Assembly (NCBI GenBank): GCA_023376005.1 | Contig: CM042148.1 | Coordinates: 73,839,146 to 73,903,145, forward strand | DNA from: Doryteuthis pealeii | Lineage: Eukaryota > Mollusca > Cephalopoda > Myopsida > Loliginidae | Length of the DNA: 64,000 nt | Reading direction: 5' to 3' | Shown here: positions 9,525-18,785 of the stretch, in pieces | Layout of the letters: every line of letters begins with the position of its first letter | Numbering within the stretch: the stretch's first letter is position 1 | Position numbers and translations under genes: made by a program | Notes under the pieces: model-generated | Databases searched by the model: none | What the model was told of the DNA's origin: nothing | What the model saw: only the letters and a program-made list of their open reading frames with translations

Positions 9525-9830
9525 AATAATCTTTAAACAGATATATTTGACGCATTGATGGGACCATATCGTGGCATAAGGGTAATTTGGACAATGAAAC
9601 TGGTAAACAGTTTTCAATTCTGGTGATAGTGCTTCTCTTCACTGTGTACTAATACTTTTGGGGAATGAATAAATCCATTTGTTCTTCTCCACTCCACGAC
9701 GGATTTAGAAAAATTAATCACATGTGACTTGGTCGTCGACGAAAATAAAAAAAAGCTAATATCCGGGTAGTCGATATTTGCCAGCAAGGTCATAAAAACG
9801 CTAAAACAAATTGATTAAAGAAGCTATTAT
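9525..9830. other. Unassigned AT-rich sequence
   Basis: No frame or repeat recognised. Confidence 0.35.
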
Positions 9831-9835
9831 ATTCA

Positions 9836-9900
9836 TTGAAATTCCACGGCGTTTCGGGATGAATTTAGTCTTCAAAATGACGTTATAGCGTTGAATGATT
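9836..9900 (-). ncRNA. Degenerate hammerhead-like motif
   Basis: On the minus strand UUGAAGA is followed by an unpaired 13-nt stretch and CGAAACGCCGUGG. The GAAAC half is intact but C3 is U and no stem II forms. Kept because it lies next to the intact ribozymes and has the same order of parts. Confidence 0.3.
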
Positions 9901-10013
9901 ACACAACCCATAATAGCTGAATTACCTTCATAGACACTTCTAAGATTTCACTGACATTGCACAAAATTAAATTGGGGTAACGTTTGCTCCAACAGCACAT
10001 ATATATGGACTAA

Positions 10014-10017
<4 letters not shown>

Positions 10018-10093
<76 letters not shown>

Positions 10094-10095
10094 TA
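10018..10095. repeat. (TA)n tract
   Basis: AT dinucleotide run bordering foldback P2. Confidence 0.95.
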
Positions 10096-10246
10096 ATAAG
10101 ATAAATATATAGGTTTTACATATCTATTCATTGGGTGACAAACATCTTCACCTGATGAATGCATCGCATGAAACCAATGTGGTTGTGATTGTTCCTTTGT
10201 CACCCAATAAATAGATATGTAAAACCTATATATTTATCTTATTATA
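10096..10246. repeat. Foldback element P2 around a hammerhead
   Basis: The arm 10096-10142 pairs with 10196-10246 over about 45 bp (ATAAGATAAATATATAGG / its complement, through GGGTGACAAA / TTTGTCACCC) with few mismatches. The unpaired centre, 10143-10195, is the hammerhead described next, so the arms extend its stem I. The right side runs into TATTGAGCACT, a boundary motif also seen near 10876, 14490, 41290 and 55230. Confidence 0.85.
10142..10196 (+). ncRNA. Hammerhead ribozyme, type I, all core parts present
   Basis: CUGAUGA is at 10152-10158. Stem II is AUGC (10159-10162) with GCAU (10166-10169) and a 3-nt loop. GAAA follows at 10170-10173. Stem III is ACCA (10173-10176) with UGGU (10180-10183) and a 3-nt loop. 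The residue at the cleavage position is U10184 (a GUU triplet, allowed by the NUH rule). Stem I next to the core is UCAC (10148-10151) with GUGA (10185-10188); after an internal loop it continues into the long arms. Predicted cleavage is between 10184 and 10185. Such sites are known from Penelope-like elements and retrozymes; self-cleavage here is inferred, not shown. Confidence 0.8.
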
Positions 10247-10341
10247 TTATATAACAGCTCTATTTTATATTGAGCACTCTACCAATTAATACTGCCTTTG
10301 GTACACCATTCCAGCAAAACCTGAAATAGTGACCATCTCAC

Positions 10342-10349
<8 letters not shown>

Positions 10350-10403
<54 letters not shown>

Positions 10404-10440
10404 ATACATATGTGTATAATATATATATATATATATATAT
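10350..10440. repeat. (TA)n tracts
   Basis: AT runs bounding foldback P3 on the left. Similar runs lie at 10932-10988. Confidence 0.95.
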
Positions 10441-10486
10441 ATTTATTATTTATTTACAAAGTTTTCACAGATCAATGTTCATTATT

Positions 10487-10531
10487 AACAGCGACCCAGG
10501 TTTCATGCTAAATAGCAATCATCAGGCTGTC
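10487..10531 (-). ncRNA. Hammerhead ribozyme in left arm of P3
   Basis: Same sequence as the right-arm copy on the opposite strand. CUGAUGA is the complement of 10519-10525, GAAA that of 10501-10504, stem I pairs 10526-10531 (GACAGC as RNA) with 10487-10492 (GCUGUU as RNA), and the GUC cleavage triplet ends at 10493. Confidence 0.8.
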
Positions 10532-10770
10532 GAGCAAGATCCTATGGTGTTTGTTGAAGTTCTTTACTCAATGTCACATTTTGGATTGCAGATAACGTCG
10601 GTTAGTTCCGCGGACGCTATTATAGCTCGGGTTTACTAAAATAAATTTTTGAAAAATTATTTTTAGTAAACCCGAGCTATAATAGCGTCCGCGGAACTAA
10701 CCGACGTTATCTGCAATCCAAAATGTGACATTGAGTAAAGAACTTCAACAAACACCATAGGATCTTGCTC

Positions 10771-10815
10771 GACAGCCTGATGATTGCTATTTAGCATGAA
10801 ACCTGGGTCGCTGTT
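10771..10815 (+). ncRNA. Hammerhead ribozyme, minimal type I, in right arm of P3
   Basis: Stem I GACAGC (10771-10776) pairs with GCUGUU (10810-10815), five Watson-Crick pairs and one wobble. CUGAUGA is at 10777-10783. Stem II UGCU (10785-10788) pairs with AGCA (10793-10796) inside one U-U mismatch. GAAA is at 10798-10801. Helix III is very short: ACC (10801-10803) with GGU (10806-10808). C10809 completes a GUC cleavage triplet, so cleavage is predicted between 10809 and 10810. A very short helix III is typical of the minimal hammerheads in Penelope-like elements and metazoan retrozymes. Confidence 0.85.
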
Positions 10816-10930
10816 AATAATGAACATTGATCTGTGAAAACTTTGTAAAATAAATAAATATTAGCTCTTACAATTTGTGATTGAGCACTGTATTTTCTTT
10901 GTTTCATCACAAAAAAATTCTTGTTTTATA

Positions 10931-10976
<46 letters not shown>

Positions 10977-10988
10977 ATATATATATAT

Positions 10989-11100
10989 TTAAGTTCGCAT
11001 TAACATGGAGTAGACGGCGCCTGATTACTGACAGTGTTTCGCCTATGTAGATCGCAGTGGCGATAAACTGTCAGTACTATAGCACCCATATTCTATATGA
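10989..11100 (-). ncRNA. Degenerate hammerhead-like fold
   Basis: On the minus strand ACUGACAG and CUGUCAGU form a perfect 8-bp outer stem around a GCC...GGC stem and CGAAACA. The CUGAUGA strand has decayed beyond recognition. Same layout as 56848-56905. Confidence 0.35.
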
Positions 11101-11390
11101 AAGGGGTGTTGTTGAAAAAAGCCGTAATCCATTGATGTTATGATTATATTATCTAACTGCCTTTATTATTCATTAGGACGAGAACGTTTTATCTTCCAAG
11201 TAGAGAAGCATATCACACATTGCAGACCTCGTAAATTATCAACAGTTTTACTCATATTCTTTTATTCTTTCTTTCAAATGTGCATTTATCTTTGTCTGTA
11301 CATGTGATGTTCATGACTGTAGTATCCAGTATTATTGGATATATAAACATTATATATACCACCCCAAAGCACCCTACTTCAATATGCATA
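11100..11390. other. Unassigned sequence
   Basis: No coding or repeat signal seen. Confidence 0.35.
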
Positions 11391-11411
11391 TGCATATATA
11401 TATATATATAT

Positions 11412-11468
<57 letters not shown>

Positions 11469-11475
11469 GTGTGAG
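11391..11475. repeat. (TA)n(TG)n microsatellite
   Basis: TA then TG run, followed by GT-rich decay to about 11510. A separate TA run lies at 11635-11668. Confidence 0.95.
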
Positions 11476-11630
11476 GAGTGAGTGCGTGCGTGTGTTCATA
11501 CGCACATGCGTATGAGGCAGAAACGCACTAATGAATAAAATATATATTCCCATATGGTTGCTATCACATTACCTCTTACTGAATGTTAAAATATTTCGAG
11601 TTTTTCCTTTAATACAATTTTCTCTTTTCT

Positions 11631-11662
<32 letters not shown>

Positions 11663-11669
<7 letters not shown>

Positions 11670-11846
11670 GGGTATGGTAGCGAGGACATGAAGTCAGTAG
11701 CACTAAGCTTGAAAATTGCATAGGCGAATAATTCATTTACCGTTGACTTTATTTCTTCATTACCCTAACTTAGATATACATGGTCTATCAATGATATTGA
11801 GCACGCTTTACTTATAAATATTGCAAACTATATTGGCAATATCAAA

Positions 11847-11848
<2 letters not shown>
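11663..11848 (+). repeat. F repeat, copy 2
   Basis: Matches 2586-2722 at CTATCAATGATATT and at the ATAAATAT end. Bounded by TA tracts at 11635-11668 and 11849-11898. Confidence 0.6.
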
Positions 11849-11901
<53 letters not shown>

Positions 11902-12005
11902 AAAAAACTGATAAGACAAACGCGAATATTTCTTTTATCTTGATATGCCTGTTTGTCTTATAACTTTTTTAATGTTACACACACACACACACACACATGC
12001 ACGCA

Positions 12006-12062
<57 letters not shown>
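11849..12062. repeat. (TA)n, (AC)n and (TA)n tracts
   Basis: Two TA runs flank a short unique piece (11900-11977) and an AC run. Confidence 0.9.
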
Positions 12063-12066
<4 letters not shown>

Positions 12067-12068
<2 letters not shown>

Positions 12069-12321
12069 GGCTGGGTTCACTCAGTCGTTAGAGCGTTCGG
12101 CTAGAAACCACAAGGTTCCTAGTTCGATACTGGTCGCCGCCAACTCAGCGTGTGAGTAGCACAGGGATCTGTGCGGTAAAGTAAGGAGCTGATGGTAGGT
12201 GTGGCGCTCCACCTCAGATGCTAAAACAATCTCCTTGGTCTAGCGCTATTGAAAAGGGGATAGATTCCCTCGCTGACTGGCTGATACCGACTTTAGGCCG
12301 CACCGTCGACTTTACTTTTTA

Positions 12322-12325
<4 letters not shown>
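12067..12325 (+). mobile_element. SINE-A (tRNA-Lys-like), full length
   Basis: The head GGGGCTGGGTTCACTCAGTC corresponds to the 5' half of tRNA-Lys (GCCxGGxTAGCTCAGTCGG). A B-box-like AGTTCGATACTGG follows, then the common body (CAACTCAGCG, GAGTAGCACAGGGATCTG, CTCCACCTCAGATGC, CTCCTTGGTCTAGCGC, CTCCCTCGCTGACTGG) and a TTTACTTTTTACTTA tail. It lies between two TA tracts. Confidence 0.9.
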
Positions 12326-12359
<34 letters not shown>

Positions 12360-12361
<2 letters not shown>

Positions 12362-13124
12362 CCCTCTATAGGACTCTGACTTTTTAGAATTCTTCTGATG
12401 AAGGGATATTTCATCCCAAAATATTAAGAAAATAATAAATCATATACAAAGGAATAGCATCCTCATTAACTTGTCTTTCTTTACACTCACATTGTGATAG
12501 CCTTTAATACCAACCCCCAAACCACACTCACACATTCACAAACACACACACACACACACACACAAACCCACTTATTTTTATATATACATTGGACACACTA
12601 CAACGACACTGATCACACTATACCCTTTTCCGACACTAGTGCCAATGAACAACATGTAATTACAAAACATGCCAATAGCAATGACAGATCTACATCCTCG
12701 GCCTATGAAAGTTTCTTACCGACAATACCAACATCCTAAATGAAAATAACAATAAAAAAACGCCAACAAATTCTCGAGCCGATTTGCATCAAAGGCAACA
12801 AACAAAATAGCATTTAATAATATAATAAACATCTATAATAATTAACACACTAACCTTAGCATCCCTCAAAAATAGACTCTCCTAACTAAATAAACAATGA
12901 ATAAATCCAAATAAATAAAACCAAACACTACAACCAACAATCTCCTGGGGACGACCAGCGAAATGGTTGAAAGCGCTTGGGTAAAAAATTTGGGACAATT
13001 TCTCCACCATCTGGATCCCGATCTACGAAAAACTACTAGAAGACTTCAACGTCTACAACTGAAGATCATAAAGAAGAAATATTCGGTGGTCTTTAACAAT
13101 ACCTGTCTATATGAATATATATTA
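12360..13124 (+). mobile_element. Possible 5' part of a Penelope-like element
   Basis: At 12395-12425 CUGAUGA is followed by an extra A, a GGGAU/AUCCC stem and AAAA (G12 changed to A), a damaged hammerhead. About 540 bp later a frame from 12963 reads RRLQRLQLKIIKKKYSVVF then NNTCL; a basic RLxxLxxKI-x-K-x5-F-x3-C helix precedes the RT of Penelope-like ORFs. The frame is then cut by the SINE at 13125, and no RT or GIY-YIG domain follows. The family assignment is an inference from two weak signals in the right order. The AC-rich stretch 12500-12960 has no other feature. Confidence 0.35.
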
Positions 13125-13384
13125 GGTGTCGGTTTAGCTGAGTCGGTAGAGCACCTGTCTAGGAATCGCAAAGTTCCTGGTTCGATATCGGTCCCCGCCA
13201 ACTCAGCGTATGAGTAGCACAGATTAAGTAATTTGATCAGTGTGGTAAAGTGTGGAGCTGATGGGAGGTGTGCTGCTCTACCTCAGCAAAACCAATCTTC
13301 CTGGTCTATCGCTAGTGAAAAGGGAATAGACACCCTCGCTGTCTGGCTGATACCGACAATAAGCAACTTCACCAACTTACTTTA
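13125..13384 (+). mobile_element. SINE-A (tRNA-Lys-like), diverged full length
   Basis: GGTGTCGGTTTAGCTGAGTCGG head, GGTTCGATATCGG B box, then the family body with several substitutions, ending ACTTACTTTA and a TA tract. Older than the copies at 12067 and 53297 judging by divergence. Confidence 0.85.
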
Positions 13385-13554
13385 TATATATATAATATAT
13401 AATATATATATATATATATATATGTAAATTTAAGGTAATCCAAATGACTGGTTGTAAGGGATGATTCTATTTGGGATCTTCGAAATCTCACTGTACAACC
13501 ATACTGTATGCTCTAGTAGGTGCATATATATACGCATACAAGGATTTTTATAAA

Positions 13555-13757
13555 TGCCTAAAAAGAGCTCAATATATAATAATCAATGAATTAGATTATA
13601 TACAGTGCAATATTTAACTTTCAAAGAAACAAAACTTAACAAACCATCATCCCGTTATATTTCATTTCAACCAGAAAGTCAAAAAAAGAATTTTGAGTTA
13701 TTGCCTCATCAGACGGGTTTTATAATATATAATATATTATATATATATATAATATAT

Positions 13758-13775
<18 letters not shown>
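13555..13775. repeat. Foldback-family fragment with TA tracts
   Basis: It begins AAAAAGAGCTCAATA, the boundary motif seen also at 55230. At 13709-13720 the minus strand has CUGAUGAG with a GAG/CUC stem, then AAAA instead of GAAA. Followed by TA tracts to 13780. Confidence 0.4.
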
Positions 13776-13789
<14 letters not shown>

Positions 13790-13990
13790 AAGAGAGGAAG
13801 TAAATCCGATGGTATGTAATATATCAAGAAAATGAAAAAACACAGGTTTAAATGGGTTAAGTGGTGAGTTTATTGGCCGACGCTGCAGTGTTTCGATCTA
13901 TTAAATAGATCATCTTCTGGGCATAAGATAAGAAATTATATATCACAGAATGATGAGAAAAAGTGAGTGGTAATCCTTCTTATTCAGTCT
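13776..13990. repeat. Foldback-family half element
   Basis: Opens with TG/AG repeats and GGAAGTAAATCCGATGGTATG, the family boundary motif, continues with AAAAAACACAGGTTTAAATG and contains the hammerhead site below. Only one arm is present. Confidence 0.55.
13873..13922 (-). ncRNA. Hammerhead-like site (one core change)
   Basis: Minus strand: GCC, then CAGAAGA (core with U4 changed to A), an extra U, stem II GAUCUAU/AUAGAUC of 7 bp, GAAA, stem III ACAC/GCGU around UGCA with one A-C mismatch, C as cleavage residue (GUC), then GGC closing stem I. The U4 change should abolish activity. A sister site is at 36734-36780. Confidence 0.55.
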
Positions 13991-13998
13991 GTTTAAAA

Positions 13999-14048
<50 letters not shown>
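13999..14048. repeat. (TA)n(TG)n microsatellite
   Basis: AT then GT run preceding foldback P4. Confidence 0.95.
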
Positions 14049-14051
<3 letters not shown>

Positions 14052-14335
14052 GTAGAGATATGAGGAACACAGGAACAAAACTCAAACAAACGTATGTAGG
14101 AGATATATTTCGCTAAGCATTAAGCTCAGCATCACCAGTCGTTTATTGATTATTAATGATTAAGTAGCCTTTTATAGAAGGGAAAGCCACTTTCTCTTCT
14201 ATAAAACACTTGTATGATGCCTTAATAATCAATAAACGACTGGTGATGCTGAGCTTAATGCTAAGCGAATATATCTCCTACATACGTTTGTCTGAGTTTT
14301 GTTCTTGTGTTCCTCATATCTCTACCACATTCTGT
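14049..14335. repeat. Foldback element P4
   Basis: The arms 14049-14190 and 14195-14331 are near-complementary. Each holds CUGGUGAU, a 7-bp stem GCUGAGC/GCUUAGC with a 5-nt loop, and GAAA (left arm, minus) or its damaged form (right arm, plus). A6 of the core is G, so these should be inactive. The right end carries CTGTCGGATTTACTCC, the family boundary. Confidence 0.75.
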
Positions 14336-14359
14336 CGGATTTACTCCAATCCTCCTTCC

Positions 14360-14383
14360 TCATATATATTATATATATATAAT

Positions 14384-14415
<32 letters not shown>

Positions 14416-14591
14416 ACAGTTAATTGCCAATCAACGAAGCAAACAAATATATTTACTTCTGGATTAATTAAAATCGATTTTAAAAAGTGCTCAATAAAAA
14501 GAGCTAAATATATGTTTTAAAACGAATGGGTTAAAATCCTCCGACTATAGTTTCACACAGTAGCGAATCTTCATATATATATATATGAATC

Positions 14592-14625
<34 letters not shown>
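14360..14625. repeat. TA tracts and foldback-family fragment
   Basis: TA runs at 14361-14414 and 14574-14624 around a 160-bp piece with AAAAAGTGCTCAATA, the same boundary motif as other members. Confidence 0.45.
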
Positions 14626-14629
<4 letters not shown>

Positions 14630-14631
14630 GG

Positions 14632-14898
14632 AGAATATGTGCTTAATTGAAGTCGTATCTAATTTTGAAAATTAATTAATTGATAATTAATTAATTAGGC
14701 GGGAATGCCTATTTAAATGTAAAGCTAAACAAATCGAGAAAAATCAATCTCTGTATGTACATTTCGGCCTATTAGAGATTGATTTTTCTCGATTTGTTTA
14801 GCCTTACATTTAAATAGATATTCCCGCCTAATTAATTAATTATTAATTAATTAATTTTCAAAATTAGGTACGACTTCAATTAAGCACATATTCTCCCA
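14632..14898. repeat. Foldback element P5
   Basis: The arms 14632-14758 and 14772-14898 are close reverse complements, including an ATTAATTAATT-rich part and a 25-bp perfect part next to the centre. The central minus-strand sequence CUCUAAUAGGCCGAAAUGUA keeps the GAAA half of a hammerhead between CUCU and AGAG, as in P2. Confidence 0.8.
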
Positions 14899-14948
14899 AA
14901 AATTGTCGGCAAAAAGCCATATCCAAACACATCGTGTTTACATACTTA

Positions 14949-15060
14949 TCATATATATATATATATATATCTGTGTGTGTGTGTGTGTTGTGTGTGTGTA
15001 TGTGTATACATGGGCGTATGCATGTGTATATGTGTGTATATGTGTATGTGTGTGTAGGGG
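14949..15060. repeat. (TA)n(TG)n microsatellite
   Basis: TA run then imperfect GT-rich tract. Confidence 0.9.
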
Positions 15061-15720
15061 GGATACTTAGTAATCATGTGACGTTGATTAGGTTGAAGAA
15101 AGTGAAACTAAATACACATCTCGCTTCGAAATATCGTATAATAAATAAGAGTTAAAGTTTCTGTTGCTCCTTAATTTCGAAAAGAAACAACAACGAAAAA
15201 AAAATAAATAAATAAATAAAATGAACAAATTACTCTTCCCGCCAAAAATATCTGGTAACGGCGCGAATAAGACAAAGCCTAAGAAAATAGATCAATGCAC
15301 TTATTGGTCGACACTTGTCACGGCCATGTTGGCCAGCAGCCAATCATTTTCTGACCTCTGCTCATCCCCGCCTAATTAGCATTCAACATGTGGCCAATGT
15401 GATGTCCACGATGCACAAAGGTCAACGTAGCGGTGCGAAGGGCAGGAGATGCGTGCGGTTAGAGACGCCTGACAAGGAGTGGATATGGTTTCTATTATTA
15501 AGCGTTATTGAAAATCGTCGTGCTGATTAGTTTGGTCTGTCCAACGACATATTTTGTACGTGACTGTTTGTTGGCAGTGTAGAGGGGGGGGGTCGTTTTG
15601 CTGCCGTGTTGAACAGTGAAATACTTTGCTTGAATAAACCATCTATTAATTCTGAATTACATTCATATTTTTGTTTTTGTTTTTGTTTTTTGGGGGAAGG
15701 GTTGGGGTTTGTTTGTTCAC
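15060..15720. other. Unique sequence without a supported gene
   Basis: Composition is more balanced than its surroundings at 15240-15540. A 71-codon frame (15315-15530) has no recognisable motif, signal peptide or splice support, so no gene is called. Confidence 0.4.
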
Positions 15721-15724
15721 AAAT

Positions 15725-15916
15725 ACGGCAACGTTCTTTCTTTCTTTCTTTCTTTCTTCTTTTATTTTTATTTCTTTCTTTCTATTTCAATCGACTAACA
15801 TTTTATCAACCCCTTTTTGTTTGTTTATTGGTTTGTTTTGAGTGTTTCTCTATTCCTTTCTTTCGTTCAATTCACTGACTTTTATCACCTTTCTTTGACT
15901 GTTTCTTTCTCTCTCG

Positions 15917-15978
<62 letters not shown>

Positions 15979-15995
15979 ATATCTGTCTATCTCTT

Positions 15996-16040
<45 letters not shown>

Positions 16041-16088
16041 TACACACACGCACACACACACACACACTCATTCTCTCTCTCTGTCTCT

Positions 16089-16121
<33 letters not shown>

Positions 16122-16144
16122 GCACACGCAAGTACACACACACA

Positions 16145-16204
<60 letters not shown>

Positions 16205-16297
16205 ATGTATATCCATTGACATTTTCTCACTTCTGATTGTTTATTTGTTTCTTTCTGTCGTTTCGTTCGTTCTTTGTTTTTATATTATTTGACTGTT

Positions 16298-16333
<36 letters not shown>

Positions 16334-16388
16334 ACATACGCACACTCTCTATCTATCTATCTCTCTCACCCCACCTACAGCACGCACA

Positions 16389-16455
<67 letters not shown>

Positions 16456-17421
16456 TCATTGTATATCTATTGACATTTTTTTTTTCATACGTTCTGTTTG
16501 TTATTTGTTTTGCGTTCTTTCTTTCTTTCTTCTTTCTTTCTGTTGTTCGTTCGTTCTTTCGTTCTTTGTTTTTCTATTCTCGAACATTCAGTCTTTTATT
16601 ATCCTCTCTTTGATTGCTTTTCTTTCTTTCTTTCTTTCTTTATCTATCTATTTATTTCTATTCATGAACTCATTCACAGTCTTTTTATTACTCCACTTTC
16701 TTTCTTCTCTCTTTCTTTCTTCTTTCTTTCTTTCTTCTCTTTCTTTCTTTCTGTCAATTCCTGAAATTACTCGCAGTCTTTTTATTACCCCTTCGCTCTT
16801 TTTTTTGTCTTTCTTTCTTTCTATTCACGAAGATCCACGAACATATTATCACCATCTTCTTATTTGTTTATTTGTTTGTTTGACTGTTTAATTATTTATT
16901 TATAGATTTATACTGCCTTTTATCACCCTCTTTTTTATTTTTCTTCTTCCTTTCTTTTCTTTCTATTCAGGAATAGTCATTGACATTCTTTCACCCTCTG
17001 TTTATTCATTTGTTTATTTGTTTGTTTTTCTTTCTTTCTTTTTCCTTTCCTTTTCTCTTTCGGTCTTTCTTTCTTTCTTTTCTTTCCCAATCGTTTTTCT
17101 ATTCACGAACATCACTAGTCTTTTATTATCTTTCTTTGATTCTCTTTCTTTCTTCTTTTTTCTTTCTTTATACTTCCTTTTATCACCCTCTTTTTTGAAT
17201 TTTCATTCTTTTTTTTATTTATTTATTTTTACTGCCTTTTATCACCCTCTTTTTGACTTTTTCTTTCTTTCTTTTTTCTTTCTTTCTCTCTTTCTTTCTT
17301 TCTTTCTTTCTTTGTTTTCAGATCCACCGACATTTTATCGTCTCGGTTTATTTTACTTTATTCTTTCTTTTCTTTCTTTTTATTCACGAAAACGAATGCT
17401 TTTTATCACGCTTTGTAATCC

Positions 17422-17452
<31 letters not shown>

Positions 17453-17480
17453 ATCCTAGACTTTTTTTTTTATTTTTTCG

Positions 17481-17531
<51 letters not shown>

Positions 17532-18012
17532 GCTTTCTTTCTTTATTTCTTTCTTTCTTTATTTCTGTTTTCAAATATACACTGTGTTTTATCACCCTCT
17601 TTTTTATTCTTTTTTTCTTTCTTTCTGTCTAATTCTGAAGTCATACACCGTCTTTTTATTACACCCTTACTCTTTCTTTCTTTTTTCTTTCTGTCTTTTT
17701 TTCTGTTCATGAACAAACACTGCGTTTTATCACTCTCGTTTTGATTCTTTCTTTTTTTCTATTCTTGAAGTTACTCACCGTCTTCTGATAATTCCCTCTT
17801 TCTTTCTTTCTTTCTTTCCTTCTTTCTTTCTTTCTTTCTTTAGTTTTCAGATCACTTGACATTTTTATTCGTCTCTATCTATTTTGTTTTATTCTTTCTT
17901 TCTTTTGCTTTCTTTTATTCACGAAAACGAATTGGTCTTTATCACGCTTTTAACCCTTTCTTTCTTCTTTCTTTCTTTCTTTCTTTCTATCCTAGACTTT
18001 TTTATTTTTTCT

Positions 18013-18044
<32 letters not shown>

Positions 18045-18084
18045 TTCTGTCTGTCTGTCTTCTGTCTGTCTGTCTGTTCTCTCT

Positions 18085-18122
<38 letters not shown>

Positions 18123-18480
18123 TCTCTCCTCTCTCTCTTTATTATTTCTGTTTTTTCAAATATACACTGCGTTTTATCAGCTTCTTTATATTCTTTTTTC
18201 TTTCTTTCCTGTCTATTTCTGAATCATTACTCCGTCTTTTTATTACCCCCTCACTCTTTCTTTCTTTTCTCTTTCTTTCTTTCTTTTTTCTTTCTTCTTT
18301 CTTTCTTTCTTTCTTTTCTTCCAATTCACTCACTGTCTTACATTTCCCTCTGATTCGTTTATCGTTGCTTATTTGTTTGTTAATTTTCTTTCTTTTATTT
18401 TCCTTCTATTCGTAGAAACACCAATTTTCATTTCATTGTCTCCTCTCTCTCTTTTGTCTTTGTTTCTTTCTTTCTTTGAT

Positions 18481-18542
<62 letters not shown>

Positions 18543-18545
18543 AAT
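15725..18545. repeat. 2.8-kb polypyrimidine block with higher-order repeat
   Basis: TTTC, CT and TTTG runs separated by short recurrent spacers (ATTCACGAA, TTTTATCACCCTC, GACATTTT). Within it 17315-17660 and 17845-18250 are copies of one longer unit: TTTTCAGATC, TATTCACGAAAACGAAT, CTATCCTAGACTTTTTT, a CT run, CAAATATACACTG and CGTCTTTTTATTACACCC in the same order, about 530 bp apart. The CA runs at 16018-16147 are an internal microsatellite. All long frames here (up to 205 codons) are low-complexity translations. Confidence 0.9.
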
Positions 18546-18782
18546 ATCACCTCTTGCTCCTATTGACATTCTAATTGTAGGAATGTTGTCGGAAAACAAT
18601 TCAACTCACAATTCAATCCTTAATCGTAACTGAAAGAACTTCGTTCTAATAATCTATACATTAATACTCGTGTTCCTTATTTGTCCGACCGTTATCATTT
18701 TTGCAACACATGTAAATTAAGGATAAACCTTATTTCTAATTTCTACGCTACCGTAATGTAACAATAGTATCACCCCTAAAAT
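18546..18782. other. AT-rich sequence, nothing recognised
   Basis: No frame or internal repeat. Precedes TIR element T1. Confidence 0.35.
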
Positions 18783-18785
18783 GTA

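Larger units (their letters stand above)
10449..10855. repeat. Foldback element P3, about 200-bp near-perfect arms
   Basis: The left arm 10449-10650 is almost exactly the reverse complement of 10652-10855, centred at 10651. The central turn is only a few bases. Each arm contains one complete hammerhead in opposite strands (10487-10531 minus, 10771-10815 plus). AT tracts lie outside both ends. Near identity between the arms means a recent origin, gene-conversion-like copying, or an assembly fold. Confidence 0.9.

Noticed and set aside
10449..10855. Bacterial-type terminator or viral origin hairpin
   Set aside because: The genome is eukaryotic, the arms are 200 bp long and contain ribozyme cores; a foldback element explains it better.
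12067..12140. A tRNA-Lys gene
   Set aside because: Only the 5' half and the boxes resemble a tRNA; the acceptor stem does not close and the SINE body and tail follow. The same holds for 13125, 53297 and the minus copies.
15817..18353. Long open frames of 139-205 codons
   Set aside because: All lie in CT and TTTC low-complexity DNA, where stop codons are rare by composition.
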